Assembly (NCBI GenBank): GCA_014378125.1
Contig: JACMOG010000790.1
Coordinates: 1-7,728, forward strand
Length of the DNA stretch: 7,728 nucleotides
Direction: 5' to 3'
From: Vitreoscilla sp.
GTDB lineage: Bacteria; Pseudomonadota; Gammaproteobacteria; Burkholderiales; Burkholderiaceae
Made by a program: the position numbers and the translations under genes. Positions 1-7,421 of the stretch are shown one piece after another (the first letter of the stretch is position 1; each line of letters begins with the position of its first letter). The notes below the pieces were generated by a model. It made no database searches, had not been told where the DNA came from, and saw only the letters and a program-made list of their open reading frames with translations.

Positions 1-3000
1 CCGGGTTGGCGATCACGTTGGCCCAGGGGGCGGGCGTGCGCACGCCGGTGGGCGGCGCGATCACGTACTCGGTGCCCTCCTTGCCGTAGCCGCCGTAGCC
101 GTTGAACAGCGTGAGGTCGCCGGTGGACACGCGCTGCGCCGGCGTGGTCTCGGGCCGCGCGGAGCGCGAGGGAACGAATGCCACGTGGCGCCGCTCGGGC
201 CCGGAGTTGGGCCGGCCCTGCGCCTTCGGCGCCGTGCGCCGCTCGGTGCGCAGCCGGCGGTTGAGCTGCTCGGCCAGCGAGCCCTGGCGGTCGCTGAGCA
301 CGGCGCGCGCCACCGACAGCAGCAGGATGCGGTCTTCCTGCGGGATCTGGTCCGCGTGGCGCAAGAAGATGCCGCCCGGGCGATCGACCACGTGGGCCTC
401 CACGCCGGCGGCGATCAGGCCCATGATCTGTTCGTGCAGGCGCTGGCGATAGACGTCGCGCTCCTCGTTCCAGATCACCAGGTCGACGGCCAGGCCCTTC
501 AGGCGCCACCACGCGTGCGCCATCACCAGCTGGCGCACCAGCTCGAGGTTGGACACGTCGGAGATCTGCACCAGCACGATGGGCAGGTCGCCCGAGATCG
601 CGTAGCCCCACAGCCCCGACTGGCCGCGCCGGTTCTGCCGGATGATGGACGGATCGGCGCGCAGCGCGCCCTGGCTGAACAGCACCGCGCCGGCCAGGCG
701 CGCGTACATCTGCGCGTCGGCCTCGCTGGCGTTGAGCTGGCGCAGCAGCACCTGGCTGTGTGTCCAGGCGAGCTCGAACACGCGCTCGGCGAGGCGGCGG
801 TCGCGGTACTTCTCGATCAGCGCCAGGCAGTCGGCGCGCTGGTCGCCCACGCCCACCACCAGGTCGACGATCACGGTCTGGTCAGGCTGCAGCGTGATCG
901 TGCAGCGGCTGGCGGCCACCGGGTCGACCACCGAGCCCTGCGAGTTGGACAGCGGCGAGTCGTCGAACATGGCGGCCGGCGCCCGCAGGCTGCCGCCGCG
1001 GCCGATGAAGCGCGCGCGGTCGGTCTCGTGCGTCACCGGCGACACGTTGCCGGTGCCGCGCGGCGCGTGCACCGCCATCAGGTGGAACATCCACGGCGAC
1101 GGATCCTTCTCGGCGCGCGGACGGCGGTTGGCCAGCAACGCGGGCAGGCCGTCGACGATCTCGGTCTGCACGAACAGCTTGCCGAAGGCCGGATGCTGCA
1201 CGTCGGCCGCCGGTGTCATCAGCACCACCTCGCAGTAGCTGGTGACCTCGATGGTGCGCACGCGGCGCGTGGTGTTCTTGATGCGAACGCGGCGCAGCTC
1301 GATCGCGTCCTCGGGCGACACGGCGATCTCGGTGTGCGTGTCGATGCCGGAGTCGCGGCGCCGGAACTCGGCGCGGCCCTCGGTGAAGATGGCCTGGTAG
1401 TCGGTAGTCTTGCGGCCGGTGGGCTGGAACGACGTGGACCAGTACTCGCCGCTGTCGACGTCGCGCAGGTAGGCGAAGCTGCCCCATTCGTCGCGCGTGG
1501 CGTCCTCGCGCCAACGCGTGACGGCCATGTCCTTGTAGCGGCTGTAGCCGCCGCCGGCCTGCGTCACCATCACGTGGTAGCTGCCGTTGGACAGCAGCTG
1601 CACTTCGGGCGTGGCGGTGAACGGGTCGGTGAACAGGCGCAGCGGGGTCTCGGTGGTGGCCGATACCGAGCGCGGCGCCGAAGGCTCCATCGTGGGTTCG
1701 GCCACGATGGGCATCACGTCCTTGGGCACGCGTTCGTGCAGCAGCATCAGCGTGGCCTGCACGCTGCGGTCCGACGCGAAGTGGTGCTGCATCCGCGAGT
1801 GGCCCAGGGCCTGCTCGATGGCCAGCAGGCTCATGCCCTGGTGGTGGGCCATGAACGAACGCACGACGGCCTTGGTCTGGCCGCGCGGCACGCGCATGGG
1901 GGTGTAGTCGACCGCCTCGTAGAAGCCGAACTCGCCGGCGGCACCCAGCGCGGCCAGGCGCTGCAGGTTGGCGCACGCGGCCACCGGCTCGACGATGGTG
2001 GCCATGGCCGTGGCGTAGGGCGCGATCACCAGCTCGTCGCCCAGGCCGCGCTTCAAGCCGAGTCCCGGCACGCCGAAGGCGCGGTACTGGTAGTTGAGCG
2101 CGGTGTCGGTGGCGTTGTAGCCCGACTCCGAGATGCCCCAGGGCACGCCGCGCTCGCGACCGTAGTCGATCTGGCGCGCCACCGCGGCGCGGCAGGTCTG
2201 GTCGGGCAGCGTCTGCTCGAAGTTGGGCATGATCAGCGGCGGCATCAGGTACTCGAACATCCAGCCGCTCCACGACATCAGCACCGGAATGCCGTCGTGG
2301 GCCGTCAGCAACCGGCCCAGCGCGAACCAGCTCTCCTGCGGCAACTGGCCGCGCGCGATGGCCGTGAAGGTGCCCAGCCGCGCCTCGGAGGCGAGCAGGT
2401 CATAGTGGCCCGGGTCGAGCACGCGCTCGTCGACGTTGTAGCCGATGGCCATCAGGTGGCGCCGGTCGTCGTACATGAACAGCTGTTCCTGCTCGCTGAG
2501 GGCGTCCACCCGGCGCGCCAGGTCCTCGATGCGCTCGACGAAGATGCGCGCCTGGCCGATGCCCAGCGAGGCCAGCACGGCCAGCGTGGGTAGCGGCGCC
2601 TTGGCGGCGACGTCGAGCGCGGCCGGCGAGGCGTCGGGGGCCAACGGCAGCGCCAGGCCGCCGAGCGCCACGAGTTCGTCGCGGCCGGCCTCGCACTGCG
2701 CCACCAGCAGGCGGGCCCAGCGCAGGGCCTCGCCCGTGTCTTCATCGGAACTGTTGTCCAGGTGCGCGGCGTCGTTCGACAGCGCGGCCTCCACGTCGAC
2801 CAGCAGCTCGCGGGACATCGTCTCGAACGATTCGAGCACGGGGGTCAGGGCGGGCGCCGAGGTGGGCATGTGGGCGCAGGCCGCCGCCACCCGCTTGTCG
2901 GCGCGGTCCAACGCGGCCAGGTGCGTGCCCGCGGGCAGGCTCTCGCGCACGAGGCCCAGAAGGTCGGCGATGCCCAGGCACCAGTGCGGCGAGAACGGCG

Positions 3001-6000
3001 CCTCCGACGGCAGGGCCAGCAGCGCCATGCGCAGCGTCATCAGCTGCGCGACGAGGTTGCCGCTGTCCACCGTGGAGATGTAGCGCGGCGCCAGCGGCAG
3101 CAGCGACTGGGTGTCGTACCAGTTGTAGAAATGGCCGCGGTGGCGCTCCAGCTGCTCCATCGTGGTGACGGTGGCGGCAATGCGGGTGAGCGTCTGGTCC
3201 AGCGTGATGAAGCCGGAGTCGCGCGCCGTGAGGTTGGCCAGCAGCGAGAAGCCGATGTTGGTGGGCGACGTGCGGTGGGCCACTCGGGCCACCGGGTGCA
3301 ACTGCACGTTGTCGGGCGGCAGGTGGTTGTCCTCGGCGCCGACGAAGGTCTCGAAGAACGCCCACGTGCGGCGCGCGACGCGGCGCAGAAACTTGCGCTG
3401 CGTGGCGTTGAGCTCGCTGCGCGGCAGCGCCAGCGGACGGTCGGCCCACCACACCACCAGCGGCGAGAAGAACCACAGCAGCAGCAGCGGCGCGGCGGCC
3501 GGCAGCGACCATGGCCGCACGTGGGAGAGCAGGGCGGCGATGGCCAGCGCCGCGGTGGGGCCGGCCCACAGCGCGCGGATGTTGTCCTGCAGCGCGGCCA
3601 TCGTGCCGGGCGCGTGGCCCTGGCGGATGTCGGCCGACGCCACCCATTCCAGCAGGCGGCGTCCGCGCACCATGCGCCAGATCGTGCGCGCGATCGCGTC
3701 GAGCGTGGCCACGGCCTCGGTGGGCAGGCAGGCGAGCGTGTGCACCAGCTGCATCATCTGCAGCGCCAGCGGCATCAGGCGCTTGGGCGACGGCGACGCC
3801 GTCATCCAGTTGATGGGCGCGCGCGCCAGGCCCATCACGTGGGCGGCGAAGGGCACGATGCCCACGATCACGATGATGCGCACCGTCCACATGAAGGGCT
3901 CGGGCAGGCGGGCCCAGCCCAGCACGGCCAGGGCGATGAGCGCCGCGGGCACGAGGCTGCGGCGCAGGTTGTCGAACAGCTTCCACTTCGACAGCGCCGA
4001 CAGCGGATTGCGCGGCGCGCCGGGCAGGGCGTGCAAGCGCCGGCGTAGCCAGCCGATCAGCTGCCAGTCGCCGCGCACCCAGCGGTGGCGGCGCGCCATG
4101 TCGGCGCTGTAGCGCGAGGGCGTGTCCTCCAGCAGCTGCACGTCGCTCAGCAGGCCCGAGCGCGCATAGCAGCCTTCGATCAGGTCGTGGCTGAGGATGC
4201 GGTTGTCGGGCATGCTGTCCTGCGTGGCGCGCTCGAATGCGTCCACGTCGTAGATGCCCTTGCCGACGAACGAGCCTTCGCCCAGCAGGTCTTGATAGAC
4301 GTCGGACACGGCACGCGTGTACGGATCGATGCCCGGCTCGCCGCCGAACATGCGGGCGTAGCCCGAGCGGCCCACGCTGGGCAGGTTCAGCCCCACGCGC
4401 GGCTGCAGGATGCCATAGCCCTCGACGACGACATCCTTCTTCACGCCAGCGCCGAAGCGCGGGCGGTTGAGCGGGTGGGCCATGGCCGAGACCATCTCCG
4501 AGGCCGACTCGCGCGGCAGCTGCGTGTCGGAGTCGAGCGTGATGACGTAGCGCACGCCTTGCAGCGAGAGCGTGTCGCCCACGATGCGCGAGAAGGCGTT
4601 CTCGGCGTCCAGCCGATTGCGCAGCAGCGCGTTGAGATCGGCCAGCTTTCCACGCTTGCGTTCGCGGCCCATCCAGGCGTTCTCTGCGGCGTTCCAGCGG
4701 CGCGGGCGATGCAGCAGCAGGAAGGGCGCGGGGCGTTGCTGGTTGCCGTCGGGCTCGGAATAGCGGCGATTGAGCGCGGCGATGCGCGTCTCGGCGTAGT
4801 CGACGAGGTCGGCGTCCTCGGGCAGCGTCTCCGACTTGGCGTCGCGCAGGTCGGTCAGCAGCGCGAACTGCAGTTGGGGGTCGCGGTTGGCCAGGAAGCG
4901 CACCTCCAGCGCGTCGACCAGGGTGTCGACGTCGGCGTGGCGCCCCAGCAGCGTGGGCACGGCCACCAGCGTGCGCGAGCGCGGCTCGATGCCGTCCTTG
5001 TAGTCCAGGCGCGGCAAGGCCTCGGGCGTCACGCTGAGCGTCACGATCCAGTTGACCAGCGACAGCGCCAGCTGGCTGGTGGCCAGCATCAGCAACAGCA
5101 CGAGGACGATGCCCTTGGGCGACCACAGGTGCAGGTCGAGCTCGTGCGCGGCCTGCTGGATCGGGCCCAGCGACATCAGCATCGCGAACGCCACGATGCC
5201 GCCCACGTAGGCGGGCAGCGGAGAATGGTTGGCCCGGTGCAGGAAGCCCGTGCGGCGCGCGTTCATGCCGCTCTCGAGGGCGGGGCGGCCGTTGCCGACG
5301 AGGTAGTAGCCCACGTGGGCCTCGCGCTCGTCGCGCTCGCCGGTGGCCGCGGCGTGCGCCAGGCGCGCCGCCGCCTCACCGGCCATCGCAACGGCCTTGT
5401 GGGCCACGGCGGGCTCGTCGACGTTGCCGGCGCGCGCGACGCTCTCCACCGCGTGGCGGTAGGTGTCGCGGGTGCCGAAGTCCATGCGGCCGTACACGCC
5501 GATGGGATCCTCGCGCAGGATCTGCTCCACGCTGCTGAGGGTCTCGACGAACTCCGGCCAGTGCGTGGCGCCCAGCAGCCGCAGGCTGCCGATGCTGTTG
5601 GACACCGACACCTGGCTGGCGGCCTGCTTCTGGCTCTCCAGGTGCACCAGGTGCTCGATGGTCTCGCTGGCGTCGGCCAGGCGCTGCTCCATCCACGTGA
5701 GCGGCAGCGCCAGCGACGCGCCCTGGCCCTGCAGGCGGCGCGCGAACTCGGCCACGAACGCGCTGGTCATCGCGGGATTGGAGCGTGCCATGTCGGCGAT
5801 CACCAGGATCAGGTCGCTGGGGCGCTCCTCGGCGGCCTGCAGCATGCGCGACGCCCAGGTCTCCGCCAGGTCGCGCTCGTCCAGCGCCGTGGCCACGCGC
5901 ACGGCCACGCGGCGCAGGTTCTCGATGAGCGCCAGGCGCAGCATGATGGGGAACGCCCACAGCTCTCCCAGCTTCAGCGGCTGGCCCGTCTGGTAGGCAG

Positions 6001-6517
6001 CGACGAAGCGGCTCAGCGTGCCGCGGCTCAGGCGGCCGTCGGCGTGGGCGATGGCTTCCAGCGCGAGATCGTAGACGCGGGGCAGGGTGCCGTCGCGCGC
6101 CTGGGAGGCCTCGGACAGACGCGGCAATTCCTTGCTGTAGCCCGGCGGCAGGTGACGCCGCGCTGTGCGGATCTCCTCGTCGATGAGGTACATGTTGTCC
6201 AGCAGCCATTCGGAGGCCGGAGTCACCGGACGATCCTTGGCCACGGCCTGGCGCAGTTGGCGGGCGACCGTCTCCAGCACGCGCTCGTTGGACGCCAGGC
6301 GCGCCAGCAGGCGGTCGGGACGATGCGTCTGCGCGAGCCGGTGGCGGCCGGCCAGCAGCTTGCCGTGCGCCACCATCTGGTCGCTGCTGAACAGCGCCGC
6401 GCGCAGCGGCTCTTCCTCCTCTTGTTCGCTGCCCGTCCTGGCGTCCCAGGCGTGCTCGCGGGCCCAGTCGGCGACCTGTGCGAACACGGTACGGAAGGAG
6501 CGATCGGATCCCGTCAT
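1..6517 (-). CDS. ndvB: Cyclic beta-1,2-glucan synthase (NdvB/ChvB/Cgs type), C-terminus beyond the window
   Basis: Inner-membrane enzyme that makes beta-1,2-glucan from UDP-glucose, closes it into a ring and trims chain length; the product is a periplasmic osmoregulated glucan. The visible 2172 codons have no stop or frameshift; known family members have about 2800-2870 residues. Residues 1-430 are mostly helical without a recognised motif. Hydrophobic segments lie near 436-452 and 470-494. The GT84 domain (about 500-820) has D556 (LLTD), the DSD motif D662/D664 in VITLDSDTQLP, D778 (SHDLIEG) and HRWVRGDWQ at 811-819. More membrane segments lie near 855-896 and 985-1022. The glycoamylase-like, ring-closing part (about 1030-1580; placed in GH189 from memory) shows HFYNWYDT to D1135, SGWMFEYLMPP (E1422), GISESGYNATDT (E1464) and AHHQGM to M1562. 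GH94 sequence begins near 1620 and reaches GISGDLPI-like WGYAISGDLPI, NGYGGY (2139-2144) and TPAPWANVIANP (2161-2172). Start chosen for its Shine-Dalgarno. Family certain; ring closure is inferred. Confidence 0.95.
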   Translation of the reverse strand, partial: MTGSDRSFRTVFAQVADWAREHAWDARTGSEQEEEEPLRAALFSSDQMVAHGKLLAGRHRLAQTHRPDRLLARLASNERVLETVARQLRQAVAKDRPVTPASEWLLDNMYLIDEEIRTARRHLPPGYSKELPRLSEASQARDGTLPRVYDLALEAIAHADGRLSRGTLSRFVAAYQTGQPLKLGELWAFPIMLRLALIENLRRVAVRVATALDERDLAETWASRMLQAAEERPSDLILVIADMARSNPAMTSAFVAEFARRLQGQGASLALPLTWMEQRLADASETIEHLVHLESQKQAASQVSVSNSIGSLRLLGATHWPEFVETLSSVEQILREDPIGVYGRMDFGTRDTYRHAVESVARAGNVDEPAVAHKAVAMAGEAAARLAHAAATGERDEREAHVGYYLVGNGRPALESGMNARRTGFLHRANHSPLPAYVGGIVAFAMLMSLGPIQQAAHELDLHLWSPKGIVLVLLLMLATSQLALSLVNWIVTLSVTPEALPRLDYKDGIEPRSRTLVAVPTLLGRHADVDTLVDALEVRFLANRDPQLQFALLTDLRDAKSETLPEDADLVDYAETRIAALNRRYSEPDGNQQRPAPFLLLHRPRRWNAAENAWMGRERKRGKLADLNALLRNRLDAENAFSRIVGDTLSLQGVRYVITLDSDTQLPRESASEMVSAMAHPLNRPRFGAGVKKDVVVEGYGILQPRVGLNLPSVGRSGYARMFGGEPGIDPYTRAVSDVYQDLLGEGSFVGKGIYDVDAFERATQDSMPDNRILSHDLIEGCYARSGLLSDVQLLEDTPSRYSADMARRHRWVRGDWQLIGWLRRRLHALPGAPRNPLSALSKWKLFDNLRRSLVPAALIALAVLGWARLPEPFMWTVRIIVIVGIVPFAAHVMGLARAPINWMTASPSPKRLMPLALQMMQLVHTLACLPTEAVATLDAIARTIWRMVRGRRLLEWVASADIRQGHAPGTMAALQDNIRALWAGPTAALAIAALLSHVRPWSLPAAAPLLLLWFFSPLVVWWADRPLALPRSELNATQRKFLRRVARRTWAFFETFVGAEDNHLPPDNVQLHPVARVAHRTSPTNIGFSLLANLTARDSGFITLDQTLTRIAATVTTMEQLERHRGHFYNWYDTQSLLPLAPRYISTVDSGNLVAQLMTLRMALLALPSEAPFSPHWCLGIADLLGLVRESLPAGTHLAALDRADKRVAAACAHMPTSAPALTPVLESFETMSRELLVDVEAALSNDAAHLDNSSDEDTGEALRWARLLVAQCEAGRDELVALGGLALPLAPDASPAALDVAAKAPLPTLAVLASLGIGQARIFVERIEDLARRVDALSEQEQLFMYDDRRHLMAIGYNVDERVLDPGHYDLLASEARLGTFTAIARGQLPQESWFALGRLLTAHDGIPVLMSWSGWMFEYLMPPLIMPNFEQTLPDQTCRAAVARQIDYGRERGVPWGISESGYNATDTALNYQYRAFGVPGLGLKRGLGDELVIAPYATAMATIVEPVAACANLQRLAALGAAGEFGFYEAVDYTPMRVPRGQTKAVVRSFMAHHQGMSLLAIEQALGHSRMQHHFASDRSVQATLMLLHERVPKDVMPIVAEPTMEPSAPRSVSATTETPLRLFTDPFTATPEVQLLSNGSYHVMVTQAGGGYSRYKDMAVTRWREDATRDEWGSFAYLRDVDSGEYWSTSFQPTGRKTTDYQAIFTEGRAEFRRRDSGIDTHTEIAVSPEDAIELRRVRIKNTTRRVRTIEVTSYCEVVLMTPAADVQHPAFGKLFVQTEIVDGLPALLANRRPRAEKDPSPWMFHLMAVHAPRGTGNVSPVTHETDRARFIGRGGSLRAPAAMFDDSPLSNSQGSVVDPVAASRCTITLQPDQTVIVDLVVGVGDQRADCLALIEKYRDRRLAERVFELAWTHSQVLLRQLNASEADAQMYARLAGAVLFSQGALRADPSIIRQNRRGQSGLWGYAISGDLPIVLVQISDVSNLELVRQLVMAHAWWRLKGLAVDLVIWNEERDVYRQRLHEQIMGLIAAGVEAHVVDRPGGIFLRHADQIPQEDRILLLSVARAVLSDRQGSLAEQLNRRLRTERRTAPKAQGRPNSGPERRHVAFVPSRSARPETTPAQRVSTGDLTLFNGYGGYGKEGTEYVIAPPTGVRTPAPWANVIANP

Positions 6518-6526
6518 CAGCAATTT

Positions 6527-6532
6527 TCCTCT
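6527..6532 (-). promoter_or_regulatory. Ribosome binding site of the glucan synthase gene
   Basis: On the minus strand this reads AGAGGA, followed by 9 bases and then the ATG at 6517. It is a good match to the Shine-Dalgarno consensus. It fixes the start, because the reading frame stays open further upstream and also offers in-frame CTG and TTG codons directly before the ATG. Confidence 0.75.
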
Positions 6533-6631
6533 GGGTCCGAAACGGCCCGGCAAGCGCGCCTGGGGCAAGCGGTGAGCCCGACCGTGGGCGACGATCACCG
6601 GTGCTTGCTCGGCAGGGTGCAGCGGGCCCAC

Positions 6632-6647
6632 GGTAACAGGGGTAAAC
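6632..6647. repeat. Short direct repeat GGTAAC / GGTAAAC, possible operator
   Basis: The plus strand reads GGTAACAGGGGTAAAC, two near-identical half-sites with starts 9 bp apart. It is a relatively A/T-containing spot in a very GC-rich region, 115 bp upstream of the glucan synthase start and 98 bp upstream of the hemerythrin-like start. A direct repeat of about one helical turn is a common layout for response-regulator sites. No regulator can be named; the match could be chance. Confidence 0.3.
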
Positions 6648-6651
6648 GTTG

Positions 6652-6680
6652 CGGCAAGTGCGCCGGCACACCCCTTGCCG
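6652..6680. repeat. Inverted repeat CGGCAAG / CTTGCCG in the divergent promoter region
   Basis: The arms at 6652-6658 and 6674-6680 are perfect 7-bp reverse complements separated by 15 bp. Part of the spacer can form a smaller competing hairpin (GTGC at 6658-6661 with GCAC at 6666-6669). The element ends 64 bp before the hemerythrin-like start codon. It could be a dimeric regulator site or a leader hairpin of that gene. There is no T-run after it, so it is not a typical terminator in either direction. Confidence 0.4.
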
Positions 6681-6744
6681 TGGCGGGGGCATCCACCCGG
6701 GTGCTGCGCGCGCCCGGATCCCGCCCTTCCACCGGATAGATGCC

Positions 6745-7278
6745 ATGTCCCTCGCCGCCCACTCCGCTCCCTGCGACAGTCCCTGCGCCGACGCGCTGGA
6801 CAGGTTGTCCCTCGGCCACGAACAGACCCGCGCCCTCGCCGACGAGTGCCGACGCTTCGCTCGCCACGTGCGCTGCGATCCGGCGATGCAGGAGGTGGCC
6901 GAGGCTCTGTGCCGCGCGATCCATCGCATGGCCGCGCTGGAGGAGGAGCTTTTCTTCCCGGCGGCGCGCGCCGCGCTCGAGGCGTCATCCCTCGTGGACC
7001 TGGCCGAACTGGAACATGCGACGGCGCGCCAGATCATCCGCCAGCTGCAGCGGGCCGATCCGAACGAGCCGCGCTACGAGGCGCTGGTGCTGGCGTTGAC
7101 CGAATGCGTCGAGCGCCACGCGCGCCATGAGCAGGCGCAGCTGTTCCCCCGCCTGCGCGAATCGGGACTCGACATGCACGCGCTGGGAGAGCAACTCGAG
7201 CAGCGCCTGGCACTGCACGACGACGAGATGTTCCAGGTGGAGGAGCGCCGTCGGCTCGAGCGGGCCGCGGCGCATTGA
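6745..7278 (+). CDS. Hemerythrin-like (HHE domain) protein with an altered iron-ligand position
   Basis: Predicted 177-residue cytoplasmic protein; no signal peptide or membrane segment is visible. The HHE family forms a four-helix bundle that binds a di-iron centre through histidines and bridging acids, with roles in oxygen, nitric oxide or redox sensing and iron handling. Likely ligands are H25 (LGHEQT, helix 1), E66 in EEELFFP (helix 2), H91 (ELEHATA, helix 3) and H125 with E129 in HARHE (helix 4). The family's usual helix-2 pattern is HxxxEEE before the F-P pair; here the histidine position is M62, with H60 two residues earlier. The tail SGLDMHALGEQLEQR (140-154) is typical of the family. 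Six cysteines (10, 14, 35, 44, 56, 121) include an N-terminal CxxxC. No strong Shine-Dalgarno precedes ATG 6745, but this start removes an unlikely Arg-rich extension from a TTG at 6649. It is divergent from the glucan synthase gene. The exact role is unknown. Confidence 0.87.
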   Translation: MSLAAHSAPCDSPCADALDRLSLGHEQTRALADECRRFARHVRCDPAMQEVAEALCRAIHRMAALEEELFFPAARAALEASSLVDLAELEHATARQIIRQLQRADPNEPRYEALVLALTECVERHARHEQAQLFPRLRESGLDMHALGEQLEQRLALHDDEMFQVEERRRLERAAAH

Positions 7279-7291
7279 CCTGCCTGCGGAG

Positions 7292-7310
7292 GGCCGTCCG
7301 TCCTACGGCC
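7292..7310 (+). terminator. Weak hairpin after the hemerythrin-like gene, possible terminator
   Basis: GGCCGT (7292-7297) and ACGGCC (7305-7310) form a 6-bp GC-rich stem with a 7-base loop, 13 bp after the stop codon. The right arm is part of the 8-bp palindrome ACGGCCGT. No T-run follows, so efficient intrinsic termination is doubtful; a role as a weak terminator or mRNA-end stabiliser is inferred from position. Confidence 0.3.
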
Positions 7311-7382
7311 GTTGGGCACAACCGTTGCCGCGTCTGTCCTGCCAGCCCGAAGACGCGAATGCGCCCGAGGGCATCCGAACCA

Positions 7383-7397
7383 GACGCCTTCGGCGTC
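7383..7397 (+). repeat. Perfect small hairpin in the leader of the exported-protein gene
   Basis: GACGCC and GGCGTC form a perfect 6-bp stem around a TTC loop. It ends 24 bp before the start codon at 7422 and 11 bp before the ribosome binding site. It could be a leader RNA hairpin or a regulator site for the downstream gene, or the end of the hemerythrin-like transcript. It has no T-run. Confidence 0.35.
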
Positions 7398-7408
7398 CCA
7401 ACGATCCC

Positions 7409-7413
7409 AGGAG
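7409..7413 (+). promoter_or_regulatory. Ribosome binding site of the exported-protein gene
   Basis: AGGAG followed by 8 bases and then ATG at 7422, close to optimal spacing. It favours this ATG over the in-frame ATG at 7431 (residue 4). Confidence 0.75.
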
Positions 7414-7421
7414 TCCACACC

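Larger units (their letters stand above)
6518..6744. other. Divergent intergenic region between the glucan synthase and hemerythrin-like genes
   Basis: This 227-bp stretch lies between two start codons facing opposite ways, so it should hold the promoters of both genes. By eye no convincing sigma-70 -35/-10 pair stands out in either direction. A weak minus-strand candidate is TTGCCG followed about 15 bases later by TTACCG, but the spacing is short and the -10 box poor. The central part (6632-6680) is the least coding-like section and contains the repeats listed separately. Reading frames that cross the region look like continuations of shadow frames. Confidence 0.6.

Noticed and set aside
185..2593. 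Very long plus-strand open frame (about 800 codons), with similar ones at 2762-4048 and 4085-6739
   Set aside because: All three are codon-aligned antisense to the glucan synthase. Their products are rich in His, Gln, Arg, Ala, Val and Gly with no domain motifs, as expected when the complement of a GC-rich gene is read. The sense strand has an ordered set of family motifs.
2742..5126. Long minus-strand open frame of 794 codons
   Set aside because: It is in a different frame from the synthase, and its product is dominated by Arg, Ala, Gly, Pro and His without motifs. It is a shifted shadow of the GT84 and glycoamylase-like coding sequence.
6632..6647. Resemblance of the minus-strand GTTTA-N5-GTTAC to a PhoP box
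   Set aside because: The spacing is one base short of the enterobacterial consensus and the second half-site is degenerate. I keep it only as an unnamed direct repeat.
5376..7037. Minus-strand frame of 553 codons spanning the divergent region
   Set aside because: It would overlap both the synthase start and the hemerythrin-like gene in the wrong frames, and its composition is shadow-like. The synthase start at 6517 has a good ribosome binding site.
6740..7099. Plus-strand ATG at 6740 opening a 119-codon frame
   Set aside because: It overlaps the hemerythrin-like gene in another frame and gives a Pro/Arg/Ser-rich product with no family features. The frame starting at 6745 shows the HHE pattern.
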